Shown here piece after piece: positions 16,938-28,000 of a stretch of 64,000 bases of DNA. The stretch is from Bacteroidetes bacterium ADurb.Bin174 (lineage in GTDB: Bacteria; Bacteroidota; Bacteroidia; Bacteroidales; Paludibacteraceae). Where the stretch lies: the NCBI GenBank assembly GCA_002070265.1, contig MWCX01000085.1, forward strand, positions 1 through 64,000, in the 5' to 3' direction. The number at the start of each line of letters is the position of its first letter. The first letter of the stretch is position 1. The position numbers and the translations under genes were made by a program. The notes beneath the pieces were generated by a model. It ran no database searches. It saw only the letters and a program-made list of their open reading frames with translations, and was not told where the DNA came from.

Positions 16938-19577
16938 CTATAAAACGATTTTTTTAATTTTCTTCGTTTGCAAACCCTCATTGATTTTCAGAAGATAAAC
17001 TCCTGAATCTATCACCGGAATGATCAGTTGGGTGCCCGGATTGATATATTTTCCCAAGAGCTTACCGGAAGAATCAAACATCTCTACTGAGTAATTTTTA
17101 TTACCTTGCAGGTGTTTGATCAAAACTGCATGACCAATAGTGTTAACCAGGTAGTCGTTTGTTTTATTGGACTGTAAAGATGACATTCCATCTGTCTTAA
17201 GTGTCAACTCTTTAATCAGGCACTTCCTGGCTGCATAAGGTGGAAATTCGAATTCGATATATACAATTTCTTGACTTTCAGGTGTTGGAAGTTCTATTGA
17301 AAAATTTTGCTCTTCTCCCGACAGAAAGATTTCCTCACTGTGAAAGATTGATTGCGGATTATTTTTTCTTTTCAACCGGATTTTTACCGGAACCGGATGA
17401 TCCTCTATACCGCTATATCCGGATTGGGCTTTAAATTCTGCTTTGTAGTTAATTTCTTCCTGAGGTTCCAATGTCCATTCAGGAGACAAGCCCGGTTCAT
17501 TGATAAAACTCAGCTCCACATCGTCTATCCAAATGGTTGAAGGCGGGCAGTGACCGGCATAGAAACCTATTTGGTACTTAAAGTCTGCGGGTACAACATT
17601 CGAATCGTATTCGTATTGTTTGATCTCGGTGCCAATCGTTACGTCTTCATCAATCACTTTTGCAAAACCGTCGCCGTCTTTTTCCAATCTGAGTTTGATG
17701 AAAAGTTCTTTGTCGGCTTTGGCTTTGAAACGTACCTTGCAGCGCTCATTTTGCTTTAAGTGTAGATTGGTCCATCTCAGTGAAAAGTCAGCCGGCCTGG
17801 TTCCTGTTTGGAGTACGTTGATACGTGCTGAGTTGTTGCCGGTTATTTGGTTGGTTTCGTCCACTTCCCATCTGGCGATGGCACTATTTCCTCCTACAGC
17901 GGGATTCCAACCGGCTTTGTGATATTCATCAAAAGTGCCGTTAGGATAGCGTTTGTCTTCCATCTGACGCTTATCATATCCGTCGTTCCGAATAGGATAT
18001 ACATTTTTGTCAAGTGCCCACTGATGCCAGATTTCCCAAAGTTCCTGAAGTTTTTCGGGGTTGGTATTTGTCAAATCATTTTCTTCGACTGGGTCTGCCG
18101 ATATATTGTATAACTCAAGCTTTCCTAAGGGTTGATTTTCAAGTGTTTTAACCACTAATTTCCATTCGCCGATACGAACGGCCAAGTTGCCTTCATGTTC
18201 CCAGAACATAGGTCCTCTAACCTTTGTTTCCTCCTGGAAATCGGGTAGGAGGCTCTCACCCTGTAGAGGATGAATGGTGTTGCCTTGATAGGTTCCCGGG
18301 TAGTCTATATTTGTAATATCTGCTATGGTCTTGTAGATATCGATAATATGTCCTGTGGTACGAACAAATCGGCCGTTTCCGTTCTTGATCCCATTGGGCC
18401 AGTGCACAATAAGAGGCGTATTGATACCTCCTTCATGAGCGTGGTGTTTGTATTCGCGGAAAGGTGTGCTGCTGACGTTGGCCCAGTGACGGCGATAACT
18501 TTCATAAGTACTCGCTGCACCGGTCATGTTTGCCAAATCGTCTGATCCCAGAGCTTCTGCGCAGGCTCCATTATCGCTGAGAAAGAAGATAATTGTATTT
18601 TCAAGTTTTCCTGTTTCTTCCAGTGCTTGTACAATGCGTCCTATACCTTGATCCATCGCATCTATCTGAGCTGCGTAAATCTCCATGCGTTTTTCCCAAA
18701 GCTCGGGATTGTTTCTGTCACCACCGGTTAAGGTTGGTACGTCTTCCCAGGGAACTACCTGACTGTCTCGGACAGTAAGGTGGTAGCTGTCGTCAAACAA
18801 GCCCATTGCCTTTTGTTTGTCAAATCGATTTGCTCTTATCTGGTCCCATCCGACACTATATTTGCCGTCATACTTGGCGATATCTTCAGTTTTGGCATGT
18901 AAGGGCCAGTGAGGAGCATTGTAGGCAACATACATAAAGAAAGGATCATCGCCATTGTTTCTGATAAATTCTGCTGTTTGATCACTGATGGCATCGGTAA
19001 AATAAAAGCCGGGAGTGCTTTGTTCTACGCCATCGGCATTCCCGATATTGACCGGGGTAGTAAAGTAATTGGCTGCTCCGCCCACTATGCCGTAAAATTC
19101 ATCGAATCCTCTTTGTAAAGGCCAGTTGTCCTTCACTTTGTGGTTAACCTTCCGGTAGCTGGTCAGATGCCATTTACCAATCATATAAGTTTTGTAGTTG
19201 TCCTGCTTCAGGTATTCACCTATGGTCAGGGCGTTTTTGCTCAGGTCTCCTTCGTAAGCACCGTTGATGCTTTCATGGGCGTTTGTCATCCAACCGATGC
19301 CTGCCTGATGGGCATATAGTCCGGTCATCAGGGCTGCCCGTGTCGGACAACTTCTGGCTCCATTGTAAAAATGAGAATAACGAATACCTTGCTGAGCCAA
19401 AGAATCCAGATTGGGCGTCTCTATTTCTCCTCCATAACATCCGATGTCGGAATATCCCATATCATCGGCCAAAATCAAAATAACATTCGGTTTTTCTTGT
19501 GCCAACAAGGATAGTGTTGTTGTACCCAAAACCGTAAAGAGTCCTAAATATCTGTTTGTACAGTTTGTGCGTTTCAT
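16938..19577 (-). CDS. S1-family sulfatase with carbohydrate-binding-like and T9SS domains
   Basis: 879 residues with a signal peptide (1-26). The catalytic domain has ADDMGYSDIG metal ligands, SCPTRAALMTG with Cys77 as formylglycine precursor, GKWHLTSY and FLSDNGA. Residues about 560-680 resemble a CBM4/9-type sandwich (ARINVLQTGTRPADFSLRW), followed by a second sandwich and a T9SS tail ending KKIKKIVL. It is a paralogue of the sulfatase at 8926-11517 with a different C-terminal accessory domain, suggesting a different sulfated position or glycan. It follows the terminator at 19666-19702 and so probably has its own promoter. Confidence 0.92.
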   Translation of the reverse strand: MKRTNCTNRYLGLFTVLGTTTLSLLAQEKPNVILILADDMGYSDIGCYGGEIETPNLDSLAQQGIRYSHFYNGARSCPTRAALMTGLYAHQAGIGWMTNAHESINGAYEGDLSKNALTIGEYLKQDNYKTYMIGKWHLTSYRKVNHKVKDNWPLQRGFDEFYGIVGGAANYFTTPVNIGNADGVEQSTPGFYFTDAISDQTAEFIRNNGDDPFFMYVAYNAPHWPLHAKTEDIAKYDGKYSVGWDQIRANRFDKQKAMGLFDDSYHLTVRDSQVVPWEDVPTLTGGDRNNPELWEKRMEIYAAQIDAMDQGIGRIVQALEETGKLENTIIFFLSDNGACAEALGSDDLANMTGAASTYESYRRHWANVSSTPFREYKHHAHEGGINTPLIVHWPNGIKNGNGRFVRTTGHIIDIYKTIADITNIDYPGTYQGNTIHPLQGESLLPDFQEETKVRGPMFWEHEGNLAVRIGEWKLVVKTLENQPLGKLELYNISADPVEENDLTNTNPEKLQELWEIWHQWALDKNVYPIRNDGYDKRQMEDKRYPNGTFDEYHKAGWNPAVGGNSAIARWEVDETNQITGNNSARINVLQTGTRPADFSLRWTNLHLKQNERCKVRFKAKADKELFIKLRLEKDGDGFAKVIDEDVTIGTEIKQYEYDSNVVPADFKYQIGFYAGHCPPSTIWIDDVELSFINEPGLSPEWTLEPQEEINYKAEFKAQSGYSGIEDHPVPVKIRLKRKNNPQSIFHSEEIFLSGEEQNFSIELPTPESQEIVYIEFEFPPYAARKCLIKELTLKTDGMSSLQSNKTNDYLVNTIGHAVLIKHLQGNKNYSVEMFDSSGKLLGKYINPGTQLIIPVIDSGVYLLKINEGLQTKKIKKIVL

Positions 19578-19665
19578 ATCGGGATATTGCTGTTTAAAAA
19601 TGATTTAAAAATATAAATCCATGTTTCCGCCACCCGGGGGAGACAAGGATTTATATTCTTGTATA

Positions 19666-19702
19666 AAACAGGTGCTTTCTATGTTTTAAAAAGCACCTGT
19701 TT
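19666..19702 (-). terminator. Terminator at the end of the first PUL transcription unit
   Basis: A 13-bp stem AAACAGGTGCTTT / AAAGCACCTGTTT with an 11-nt loop sits 9 bp beyond the stop of the multi-CBM gene on the minus strand. The transcript ends ...CCUGUUUUAUAC, a short U run. Confidence 0.7.
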
Positions 19703-19710
19703 ATCTTATC

Positions 19711-22371
19711 TTACCGATTCAATGCTTTGATCGTATCAGTCTTTCCGTTAGCGGTTACAGATTTAACAATATAAGCACCGGCAGGCAATTCAAATGCTTT
19801 GCGACCATTTACTTGTACGGTTTCAATCAACATACCTAAGGTGTTGTAAATTGAAACTACAGCCGGATTAGCAGTTGAAACTACCAACTGACGGTTATTC
19901 GAATATACCCTTGTATTACTGATTACTGCGTTTTCAGTATGAACGATAATCTTTTCGTCGGGTGCATAAGCTCCGGTATTATCTAAGGCAAGGTATTCTA
20001 TTTCAGCATTTGTGCTGGAAGCCCCGGTTGATTTACCGAAAGCAATAAACGATTCTCCGGTTGTTGCAGGAGCTAAGCCGGCATCGTATTCAGCTTCTTC
20101 GAATAAGAATAAATCATCCAGATAGAAGTTGAACCAACCACTAAATTCAGTGAACATACGCAGGGTGTGATGAGCTGCATTGGTGGAAAATGTAATTTGC
20201 TGACGGGTCCAGTTAATGTACTTGGTAGATAATTGTTCGTCCCACAGACGTACATCGCCGTTTGCAATAGCCAATTTTCCTCTGTCAGGATAGTTTGCTG
20301 CTTTTAACCAGAACACGAATGTGTAGGTCTTATTCGGCTCTAATTCTTTGGTGAAATTTATGTTGCTTTGATATGCTTTCGGTTGAACTGCACCTTTGAG
20401 TTCTCCGAATTCAAATATTTGACCTTCATTCCAGTTGTCCAAATAGGAAACACGTAAAGAATTATTTCCACTGTGTGCCCAGTTCTTTCCGGTGTCAATG
20501 TGTTTTTGTTTGTCTTGAATGCGTACTACATTGCCCCAAATATCACTATGCTTGATCGGATAGTTTATGTCATTTTCTGTACGCTCGGAAGCCAATGCCC
20601 ATTGATACGGATTACCTTCATTATCGATTGTTGTATCTTCAAAGCCACCATTGACTATTAAGTTTGTTTTGCCTTCGATAACCGGATCAATAGCCCCGGT
20701 TACTTCATATAATACAAGATCATCTAAATACAGATTCCACCAGTCTCCATGATCTTCAGATGTGGTGTAAAGATGCAAAGTCTTGTTTTCTTCAGTTGTG
20801 GTAAAGAATAAATCACAGTTTGCCCATACATTATTTCTACCTTTTAATTCGTGACTCCAAATAACATTTTCGCCTATCTTTACTTTCAACCAACCCCAAT
20901 CATCCCATTTCGGACTGCGATGCCAGAAATTAAAGCGATAGGTTTTATTAGCTTCCAATTCTTTGGCAAAATCAAAATTATTGTTTTTGTTCCCGTCTGT
21001 AGTAAAACGTATGGAAGCACTGCCGCTGCGTGCAAAATCGTCATATACCTCATCATTACCCTGAGGGCTGCGTTGAATACGGATTGTATTGGTATTCCAC
21101 AAAGTATTAGCAGCATAAGGAGTATTACCACCCTGCTGTGCCGGATCACTTAATGCCCATGTATAGGGTGTCCCGTCGTTATTCATTTCCCAATCCTCGA
21201 AACCACCATTTGCTATCAGATTTACATATCCGTCGTGGAAAACCGGTTCGGGAAGACCATGCTGAACGGTTACAGGTACTCCATAACTTACAGGAAGTTT
21301 TTCACGTAAAGTAATATTGTCAAAAGAGCAGGTGTTTTGATCTTTTGTTCCGTCACGTCTCCATGTCGGAAATTCCAGGCGAACGGTTTTTGCCTCGGCA
21401 GGGGTGGTGAAATTGTGCGCATGGGTTTGCCACATGCGGTCAAAACCTCCCCAGGTAACATTTTGATCGCGTTTGTCTTCGCCATCTAATGTACCTTTTT
21501 GAAAGTCGTAGAATGCACCCATATCACGCCAGCACCAGGGTTCACTTAATGTGCGGCGGCGGGTGATGGATAGTTCATAATCTGTGTTCGGCTTTACGGC
21601 AATTTGTCGGGTGCTGGCACCTTCTATGTTGCTCCAGTCATTTGTCACCAAACCATTATTATACATTTCTAAAGCATAATTACCATAGCGAACTTTATTA
21701 TAATTATTCAGATTGCTCAGATCATCATTTTTTTCGAGGCGGGTTAAAATTCCGTTACTCTTGAAATCAGGAAATTCCGCATCTTCAAAACCTCCGTTTT
21801 CAATGCTATTGTCAAACCGGAAGCTTGAAATCGGGAAAGTGCCAATTTCAACTCCATCGCGATACACCGTTGCTGTTCCCGTAGGAGCGAAAGCAAAACG
21901 GAATACATGAAAAGCGTCATCATTTGTCAGTTCGTTAGCAACCACATTAGTGGCAGCAAACGGATTCGTCAATTCAGTAACGGCATTTTTCAAAATACCA
22001 ATGCGGAATCCTTTACCATCTCTGTCATAACCTTGAACGTTGAAAGCTGCTGTTTTGTCGGCTGCAGTAACCTTAGCCTTGATTTCGATGGTATAGCCTG
22101 TATTCAAATTTAAATTCAAACCGGTTTTATACCACATCAATTGAGAAAATTGATCTGCTGCATTATTGGAAGTCAATTTTAATACACCACTTCCGGCAGT
22201 CAAAGTAGTAGGAGCAGCCACATCATTGATGGTTGCATCCAATTTCAACTCAGTCCAACCCTGCTCGGTCGGCAACGTTCCTCCCGAATATATCTTTTCG
22301 GAAATTTCTGCGAAGCTCGGTCCTGCAAACAGGAGAACTGCACAACTTAAAAGTAAAAGTTTTGTTTTCAT
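19711..22371 (-). CDS. T9SS-secreted multi-domain carbohydrate-binding protein, no catalytic domain recognised
   Basis: 886 residues: signal peptide (1-21), then a LamG-like module (about 25-195) closely resembling the N-terminus of the giant protein at 25032-30341. Three CBM4/9-like sandwiches follow, each opening with N.I.NGGFE (about 195-350, 380-555, 570-750). A short segment IEYLALDNTGAYAPDE and a T9SS tail end the protein. The domain order mimics the first 620 residues of the giant without its GH2 part, so one was probably built from the other. It may act as a surface or released glycan-binding protein. Confidence 0.75.
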   Translation of the reverse strand: MKTKLLLLSCAVLLFAGPSFAEISEKIYSGGTLPTEQGWTELKLDATINDVAAPTTLTAGSGVLKLTSNNAADQFSQLMWYKTGLNLNLNTGYTIEIKAKVTAADKTAAFNVQGYDRDGKGFRIGILKNAVTELTNPFAATNVVANELTNDDAFHVFRFAFAPTGTATVYRDGVEIGTFPISSFRFDNSIENGGFEDAEFPDFKSNGILTRLEKNDDLSNLNNYNKVRYGNYALEMYNNGLVTNDWSNIEGASTRQIAVKPNTDYELSITRRRTLSEPWCWRDMGAFYDFQKGTLDGEDKRDQNVTWGGFDRMWQTHAHNFTTPAEAKTVRLEFPTWRRDGTKDQNTCSFDNITLREKLPVSYGVPVTVQHGLPEPVFHDGYVNLIANGGFEDWEMNNDGTPYTWALSDPAQQGGNTPYAANTLWNTNTIRIQRSPQGNDEVYDDFARSGSASIRFTTDGNKNNNFDFAKELEANKTYRFNFWHRSPKWDDWGWLKVKIGENVIWSHELKGRNNVWANCDLFFTTTEENKTLHLYTTSEDHGDWWNLYLDDLVLYEVTGAIDPVIEGKTNLIVNGGFEDTTIDNEGNPYQWALASERTENDINYPIKHSDIWGNVVRIQDKQKHIDTGKNWAHSGNNSLRVSYLDNWNEGQIFEFGELKGAVQPKAYQSNINFTKELEPNKTYTFVFWLKAANYPDRGKLAIANGDVRLWDEQLSTKYINWTRQQITFSTNAAHHTLRMFTEFSGWFNFYLDDLFLFEEAEYDAGLAPATTGESFIAFGKSTGASSTNAEIEYLALDNTGAYAPDEKIIVHTENAVISNTRVYSNNRQLVVSTANPAVVSIYNTLGMLIETVQVNGRKAFELPAGAYIVKSVTANGKTDTIKALNR

Positions 22372-22397
22372 AAAGTAAAAAATTAAATGATTAAAAA

Positions 22398-24950
22398 TTA
22401 TTGTTTCACAAAAGAGACTGCATCATGCACTCCGTCATTTTTAATGTTTAGGAAATATATCCCTTTTGCAAGATTTGAAATATCTATAGTTTCTTCATGA
22501 GATGTTGCTTTCACTAAGTTTCCAAGCACATCATAAATGCCTGTTATTTCAACGTTCTTATGTTTTTCTACATACAATACATTCTTAGCGGGATTTGGAT
22601 ACAGTCTCAGTTTTTTTTTTAGTACTTCGTTTATGCCGGAACCCGGGTCATTTTCTTGATTTAACTTAACTGAAATACCCACATCTATATACTGTCCGCC
22701 GGTAGTTTGTTTACAATGCACTGCAAGGGTGTTTTCACCCCCCAACACCAACACTTCCTTAGCTCTGTTATAGATGTCATAGAAAGCATAATCACCGGTA
22801 TATCCCGACAATTCAAGGGCTAATACACCATTGATATATACTTTCACATCCTCATCGTGATGCACTTTTAGCATCAATTCACCATTATCAAGCGCGTCAG
22901 CCGGTAAATTAAATTTTCTGCGCAGCCAGATATTCTTTGTGTCCCAAACTGTTCCGATATAAGCACCCGGTGTTTTTTCCGTACCGAAGCCACCTGGTCC
23001 CGTATCCCACGCAGAATCGTCAAAATCTTTAGTGTACCAGCTTAAAACAGGCGGTTGTACTAAAGTATATTTCCAGGTTTGTTGGGTTTCTTCAGAAGTA
23101 GGAACTACATCATTATAATACTCAAAATCATGAATAATGCGTTGATTAACTGCATAGAAATCAGATGTGTTCCCTTTTACAACCTTGCGGTCATAAGTAA
23201 TGAACCCGTTTAACTCCATTTCTACGTCTGTAATTTCCGTATATACAGCTCCACTTAGACCTCTGTTGCTTTTAAAAAACACTAACATTTCAGCATATCT
23301 AGTATATCTGCTCAGCAATTCAGCGTAGCTGTTTACGGTTTCGTAAGGATTGCCTTCTTGCCAAATATGTCCGCTTTCGTAATAACCGATGCCACCATAC
23401 TCACCACAAACAAGAATTTGGGAGTTTGTTTGATTGGGCTTGGGAGCAACCGGAGGCGGATAGTTGTGGTAGTCGCGTATATCAGTATTGATAACTCCAT
23501 AGCGTGCATCACCGCCACTGTTGATATTCACCAAACGCGAATTATCCAGGCTTTTCACATAATTGGCTAAACTTCCTTCATCATGTGAGCCTTGGTATTC
23601 GTTGAAGACCACCCATGAAATGATGGAAGGTGAGTTCCAATGAGTTTTGATCATGGCTTCCAATTCATTTTTGAAAGCAGTTCGTTCTTGCGGTGGAACA
23701 GGACGAAGGTTAGTGTTGATGTAAGAGTTCATGGAAGGCATATCCTGCCACACCAGTAATCCAAGTTTATCACACCAGTAGTACCAACGTTGTGGTTCCA
23801 CTTTAATGTGTTTACGCACCATATTGAAACCCAATTCTTTCATCAGCTCAATATCAAATTTTAAAGCTTCATCGGTTGGAGCCGTATAGATGCCATCGGG
23901 CCAGAATCCTTGATCCAAAGGACCCATGTGGAATAGAAATTCGTTATTTAACATCATTTTGGGATAGCCATCCACCATTTCTTTTGAAATTTTGCGCATG
24001 CCAAAATAGGTGGAAACTGAATCCAATACTTCGTTACCATTCACAAGATATACTTTCATGTCATACAGGAAGGGACTGTCGGGTGACCACAATTTAAGTG
24101 GTTGTGGAATGTTAATGTCAATACCTCCAAGTTTACTATGTTGTTCTTCAAAATCAACTATTTCAACTCCGTTGTCGAAGATTTTAAAGCGCAGCTTCAT
24201 GCCTCTTATATAACCTTCGGTACGGGTTGGGTGAAATTTAAGTATGGCTCCGTCTATATTAGGAACCATCCTGAATTCAGCGATATAGCTTTGTGGCACG
24301 GCTTCTAACCACACGGTTTGCCAGATGCCGGTAGTTGAGGTGTACATGATACCGCCCGGATAGAGGGTTTGTTTACCGCGTGGATAACCTTTGGCATCAG
24401 TCTCATCGTTCACCTTGACAGCAATCTCTTGCTCTCCGCTTTCTGTTAGATATTCAGTAATATCGAATGAAAACGGATCATATCCGCCTTGGTGGGTTCC
24501 TACGCTTACACCATTGATAAACACTTCGGAAAGATAATCAACAGCACCGAAATGGAGTAATATTTTTTGTCCTGCCCATTCGGAGGGGATGGTAAATTTG
24601 CGTTTGTACCAGATGTTTTCGTGGTGTTCCATGATTCCCGACAAGGCAGACTCGATGGGGAAAGGAACTAAAATTTCACGTGCAAGATTTCCGGAAGGGA
24701 GTGTTTCGTTAAAGCTTTCGGCCGGTTGAAATTGCCAGATTCCGTTGAGGTTCAACCAGTTCTCCCGCACCATCTGTGGGCGCGGATATTCCGGAAAGAT
24801 TGGATCCGTTGCTTGTAGTGCTTCTCCCCATGGGGTCATTAATTTTGCCGTTTTCTTTTGATAAGGAGTTTGCGTAAAAGCAGGCTGCTGAAAAAGCAGC
24901 GCGGCACATACCAATACAATAGTTTGAATTTGTTTGTGTATTGAGGTCAT
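22398..24950 (-). CDS. GH2-family glycoside hydrolase with C-terminal beta-sandwich and T9SS domains
   Basis: 850 residues from the ATG at 24950; that start is preferred because the signal peptide TSIHKQIQTIVLVCAALLF then begins at residue 2. A sugar-binding domain (about 55-215), an Ig-like domain and a TIM barrel (about 325-640) follow. The expected acid/base is E451 in WVVFNEYQG and the expected nucleophile E517 in CGEYGG. A beta-sandwich (about 665-785) and a T9SS tail (LYPNP) come last. GH2 covers beta-galactosidases, beta-mannosidases and beta-glucuronidases; the specificity is not decidable here. It is paralogous to the GH2-like part of the gene upstream. Confidence 0.92.
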   Translation of the reverse strand: MTSIHKQIQTIVLVCAALLFQQPAFTQTPYQKKTAKLMTPWGEALQATDPIFPEYPRPQMVRENWLNLNGIWQFQPAESFNETLPSGNLAREILVPFPIESALSGIMEHHENIWYKRKFTIPSEWAGQKILLHFGAVDYLSEVFINGVSVGTHQGGYDPFSFDITEYLTESGEQEIAVKVNDETDAKGYPRGKQTLYPGGIMYTSTTGIWQTVWLEAVPQSYIAEFRMVPNIDGAILKFHPTRTEGYIRGMKLRFKIFDNGVEIVDFEEQHSKLGGIDINIPQPLKLWSPDSPFLYDMKVYLVNGNEVLDSVSTYFGMRKISKEMVDGYPKMMLNNEFLFHMGPLDQGFWPDGIYTAPTDEALKFDIELMKELGFNMVRKHIKVEPQRWYYWCDKLGLLVWQDMPSMNSYINTNLRPVPPQERTAFKNELEAMIKTHWNSPSIISWVVFNEYQGSHDEGSLANYVKSLDNSRLVNINSGGDARYGVINTDIRDYHNYPPPVAPKPNQTNSQILVCGEYGGIGYYESGHIWQEGNPYETVNSYAELLSRYTRYAEMLVFFKSNRGLSGAVYTEITDVEMELNGFITYDRKVVKGNTSDFYAVNQRIIHDFEYYNDVVPTSEETQQTWKYTLVQPPVLSWYTKDFDDSAWDTGPGGFGTEKTPGAYIGTVWDTKNIWLRRKFNLPADALDNGELMLKVHHDEDVKVYINGVLALELSGYTGDYAFYDIYNRAKEVLVLGGENTLAVHCKQTTGGQYIDVGISVKLNQENDPGSGINEVLKKKLRLYPNPAKNVLYVEKHKNVEITGIYDVLGNLVKATSHEETIDISNLAKGIYFLNIKNDGVHDAVSFVKQ

Positions 24951-24990
24951 TGTCAAATTATTATGAGTGTAAATTAAATTTTTAATTTGT

Positions 24991-25020
24991 TCTTTGTGCC
25001 TCAACCAAGAGGCACAAAGA
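24991..25020 (-). other. Perfect 12-bp stem-loop between the two GH2 genes
   Basis: TCTTTGTGCCTC pairs perfectly with GAGGCACAAAGA across a 6-nt loop, in the 81-bp gap between the giant GH2-like gene and the canonical GH2 gene. No U tract follows on the minus strand. It probably affects mRNA stability or processing within the long operon. Confidence 0.6.
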
Positions 25021-25031
25021 TGATACAAAGT

Positions 25032-28000
25032 TTATCGATTGATTATTTTCGAAGCTTTCACTATTCCGTTGGCAGCGGACTTAACAATGTAAACTCCACT
25101 TGGAATAGCCAAAGTTTGCGTTCCGTTAATATCAGTACGTTCTACTAATGCACCTTCCAAACTGTAAATCCATACAGCAGTAGGTTGCGAAGCAGACATA
25201 ACGATATTTCCGGCTACCGAATAAACTTTCAGGTCATTTACGTATTCAACAGATGGAACTGCCGAGTCGTCTTGAGCAAATTCAACTCCCTCGATTGTTC
25301 TAAAGATTGGATAACCTCCGTCTGCAGGAATTCCCCATACATTGGTCATATCCCAACCGGCTCTCTTGTACAATGAGTACCCTTGGAAATCCGAAACAGG
25401 TTTCTTCATGTCACTTGTAGCACGTGCGAACATTCCGCCACGATTTGGGTTGAAGATTTGGTCTAAGGTCATATCGTTGCGAGCAAAACAAGTAGTTGAG
25501 TCGATTACGATATATCCACCACCATTAAAGGCAACGAATTCATTACCGGAAGCACTCACCACTTCATCAGCAAGCGACATAACCCCATTGAAGAAGTTTT
25601 TGCCTCCCTCGGTGCGGGCTACTATACCTGCTGCATCACGATCTCCGGATTGCAAGTAGTTTTCGTGTGTAATGGACACTGTACCTGTAAAGTAAGAATT
25701 AATGATACGCGTATCACAAATAATACCTACTAAACCGGCGGCTTGAAATTCTGTGGATTCAACTTTACCGTTAACCACATACACGTCTTTAATGGTTGAG
25801 AGCTTTCCACTTTCGAGCATACCTGCAACTATACCCACATGGTCTCGGCCACCCACTTCAGTTTGATAATCTCCGTCGTCGAACACTACATGTTCAACGG
25901 TAATACCTTTACCGCGACCAAGCAATACACCCACATCGGCGCCACCATTAACGGCAGCATCGGTGAAGCGTAAGTTGGTGAAATGTGCTCCGTCTGCATA
26001 TCCAAACAATCCGGTTCTATCGCCACCATTGATTTCGGGACATATTACAGTATGGTTTTGTCCATCAATATATCCTCTGAAAGGTGTATCGGTATTGCCA
26101 ATTGGTGTATACTCCCCATAAAACAAGTCTATATCAGCGGTTAAGCGATAGAAACCATCCAGGTTGTTTGCGATATTCATCCAATCTTCAGCGGTTTCAA
26201 TATCAATCCAAATGGGATCAGTTTCCGGCTCTTCATAAGTGATGTCTTTGGATATGTTTCCGGCAGTTACACCCATATCCATACAAGAACCTCCGCTATT
26301 TTGCACAATATGAATTGCAAACAAGTTTTCACCTCCGTAGTTGATGGCTGCTTTAGCTTCATCGGAAATTTCGAAGCTTACATAGTCGGTGCTCCAACCT
26401 GTATTCATATGAGCTAACACACCGTTGATATAGAATTCATAATCTTCATCATAGAAAATTTTGAAGTACAATTTATCACCTTCTTCCAATGCAGGAATGA
26501 ATACTTTTTTACGTGCATAAAGCTCTTTATTGTCACCCTTCCATGGTGTGTACCATGGGAAACCCCTGCTCATATTGCCTCCGAATGCAGAGCGACCTAC
26601 TTCCCAGTCACTTTCATCCAGACTCATATTGGAATACCAGTCATCAGGTACTACAACAGCATCTTTATCACCACTCTTATACATCCAAAGTTCACCGCCC
26701 TGTCCGCTCGTTTTTAAGATTGGAGCAGTAATTTTGGATTTCATAAATTCTATAATGGATTTCAATGCTGCTTCAGACTGTGTCCCGGCTTTATATACCT
26801 TACGATCGTAAGTTATTAAACCGTTTACTTCATCTTCGCAGTCAGTGGTTTGTACCATGGCTATACCGGAGATTCCTTGTAATGTCAAATCTCTTAATGC
26901 AGAACCAAATCCACTTAAAGCTTCCGCATAAGATTCGTCATCATTAATGGTACTTGAACTACTGGTGTTCCACACATGTCCATTGATTACGTAATTGTAT
27001 CTACCGGTAATACCGCAAATAGAAGCACGTTCGTTATACGGATTACTGTGTAATACAGGAGGAGTTCCATGACTTGAAACCACATCTCCTAATTCGTAAT
27101 TATCGTCTCCTGATTCAGGTAAGATCAATCTTCCGTCGTTCAGGCTACGGAACAGGTCAACTATATTTTTCACATGGTTGTAGCCGTAACGTCCCCAATC
27201 ATTATGGATGCCAATCCAAGTAACAATAGACGGGAAGTTGCGGATACTCTTTGTTATAGCAGCAGTTTCCCGTAAGAAATTGGCTTTGCGGGCTGCCTCT
27301 GTGTTTAATTCATTTATAGGCGTGCCTACATGTGCTGCCGGTATATCTTGCCAAACAAGGAAACCAAGTGAGTCAGCCAAATGATACCAGATAGCCGGTT
27401 CAACTTTCTCAAATTTACGTATGGCATTGAAACCAAGCTCTTTCAATTTCTTAAGATCAAAACGCATAACATCATAAGAAGCCGGCGTATAAATTCCATC
27501 TGGGAAATAACCGTGATCCAATGTAGCAAAGTTGAATGTAGGTTCATCGTTCACGTAAATAAACGGCTTGTTACGCAATTTTTTCACTTCAATCTTCCGC
27601 ATACCGAAGTAAGAAGAAACGTTGTCGGTTGTTGCACCATCTTTCTTTAATGCTACGGTTACTTTGTAGAGGAAAGGTGTGTCCGGTGACCAAAGTTTTG
27701 CGTTGGTAATAGAAATGGAAGTTTCAGCACCAACATTTACATCGGCAGATGCTACTTCATTTGCACCATCGAATACTTTTACGGTAGCTGTTGCACCCGC
27801 TGCATTGGCGGCTTCAACTTTTACTCTTACTGCATTGTTATTTACAGGGGTCAACTGAATGTCGGTTACATGAGTAGGATTCACTACTTCTGTCCACACT
27901 GTTTGCCAGATACCTGTAGCAGGTGAGTACCAAGTGTCGCCCGGATTTATGGATTGTTTTCCTGAAGGCTGTCCGCCTCTTGTCGGGTCAAACACATGCA

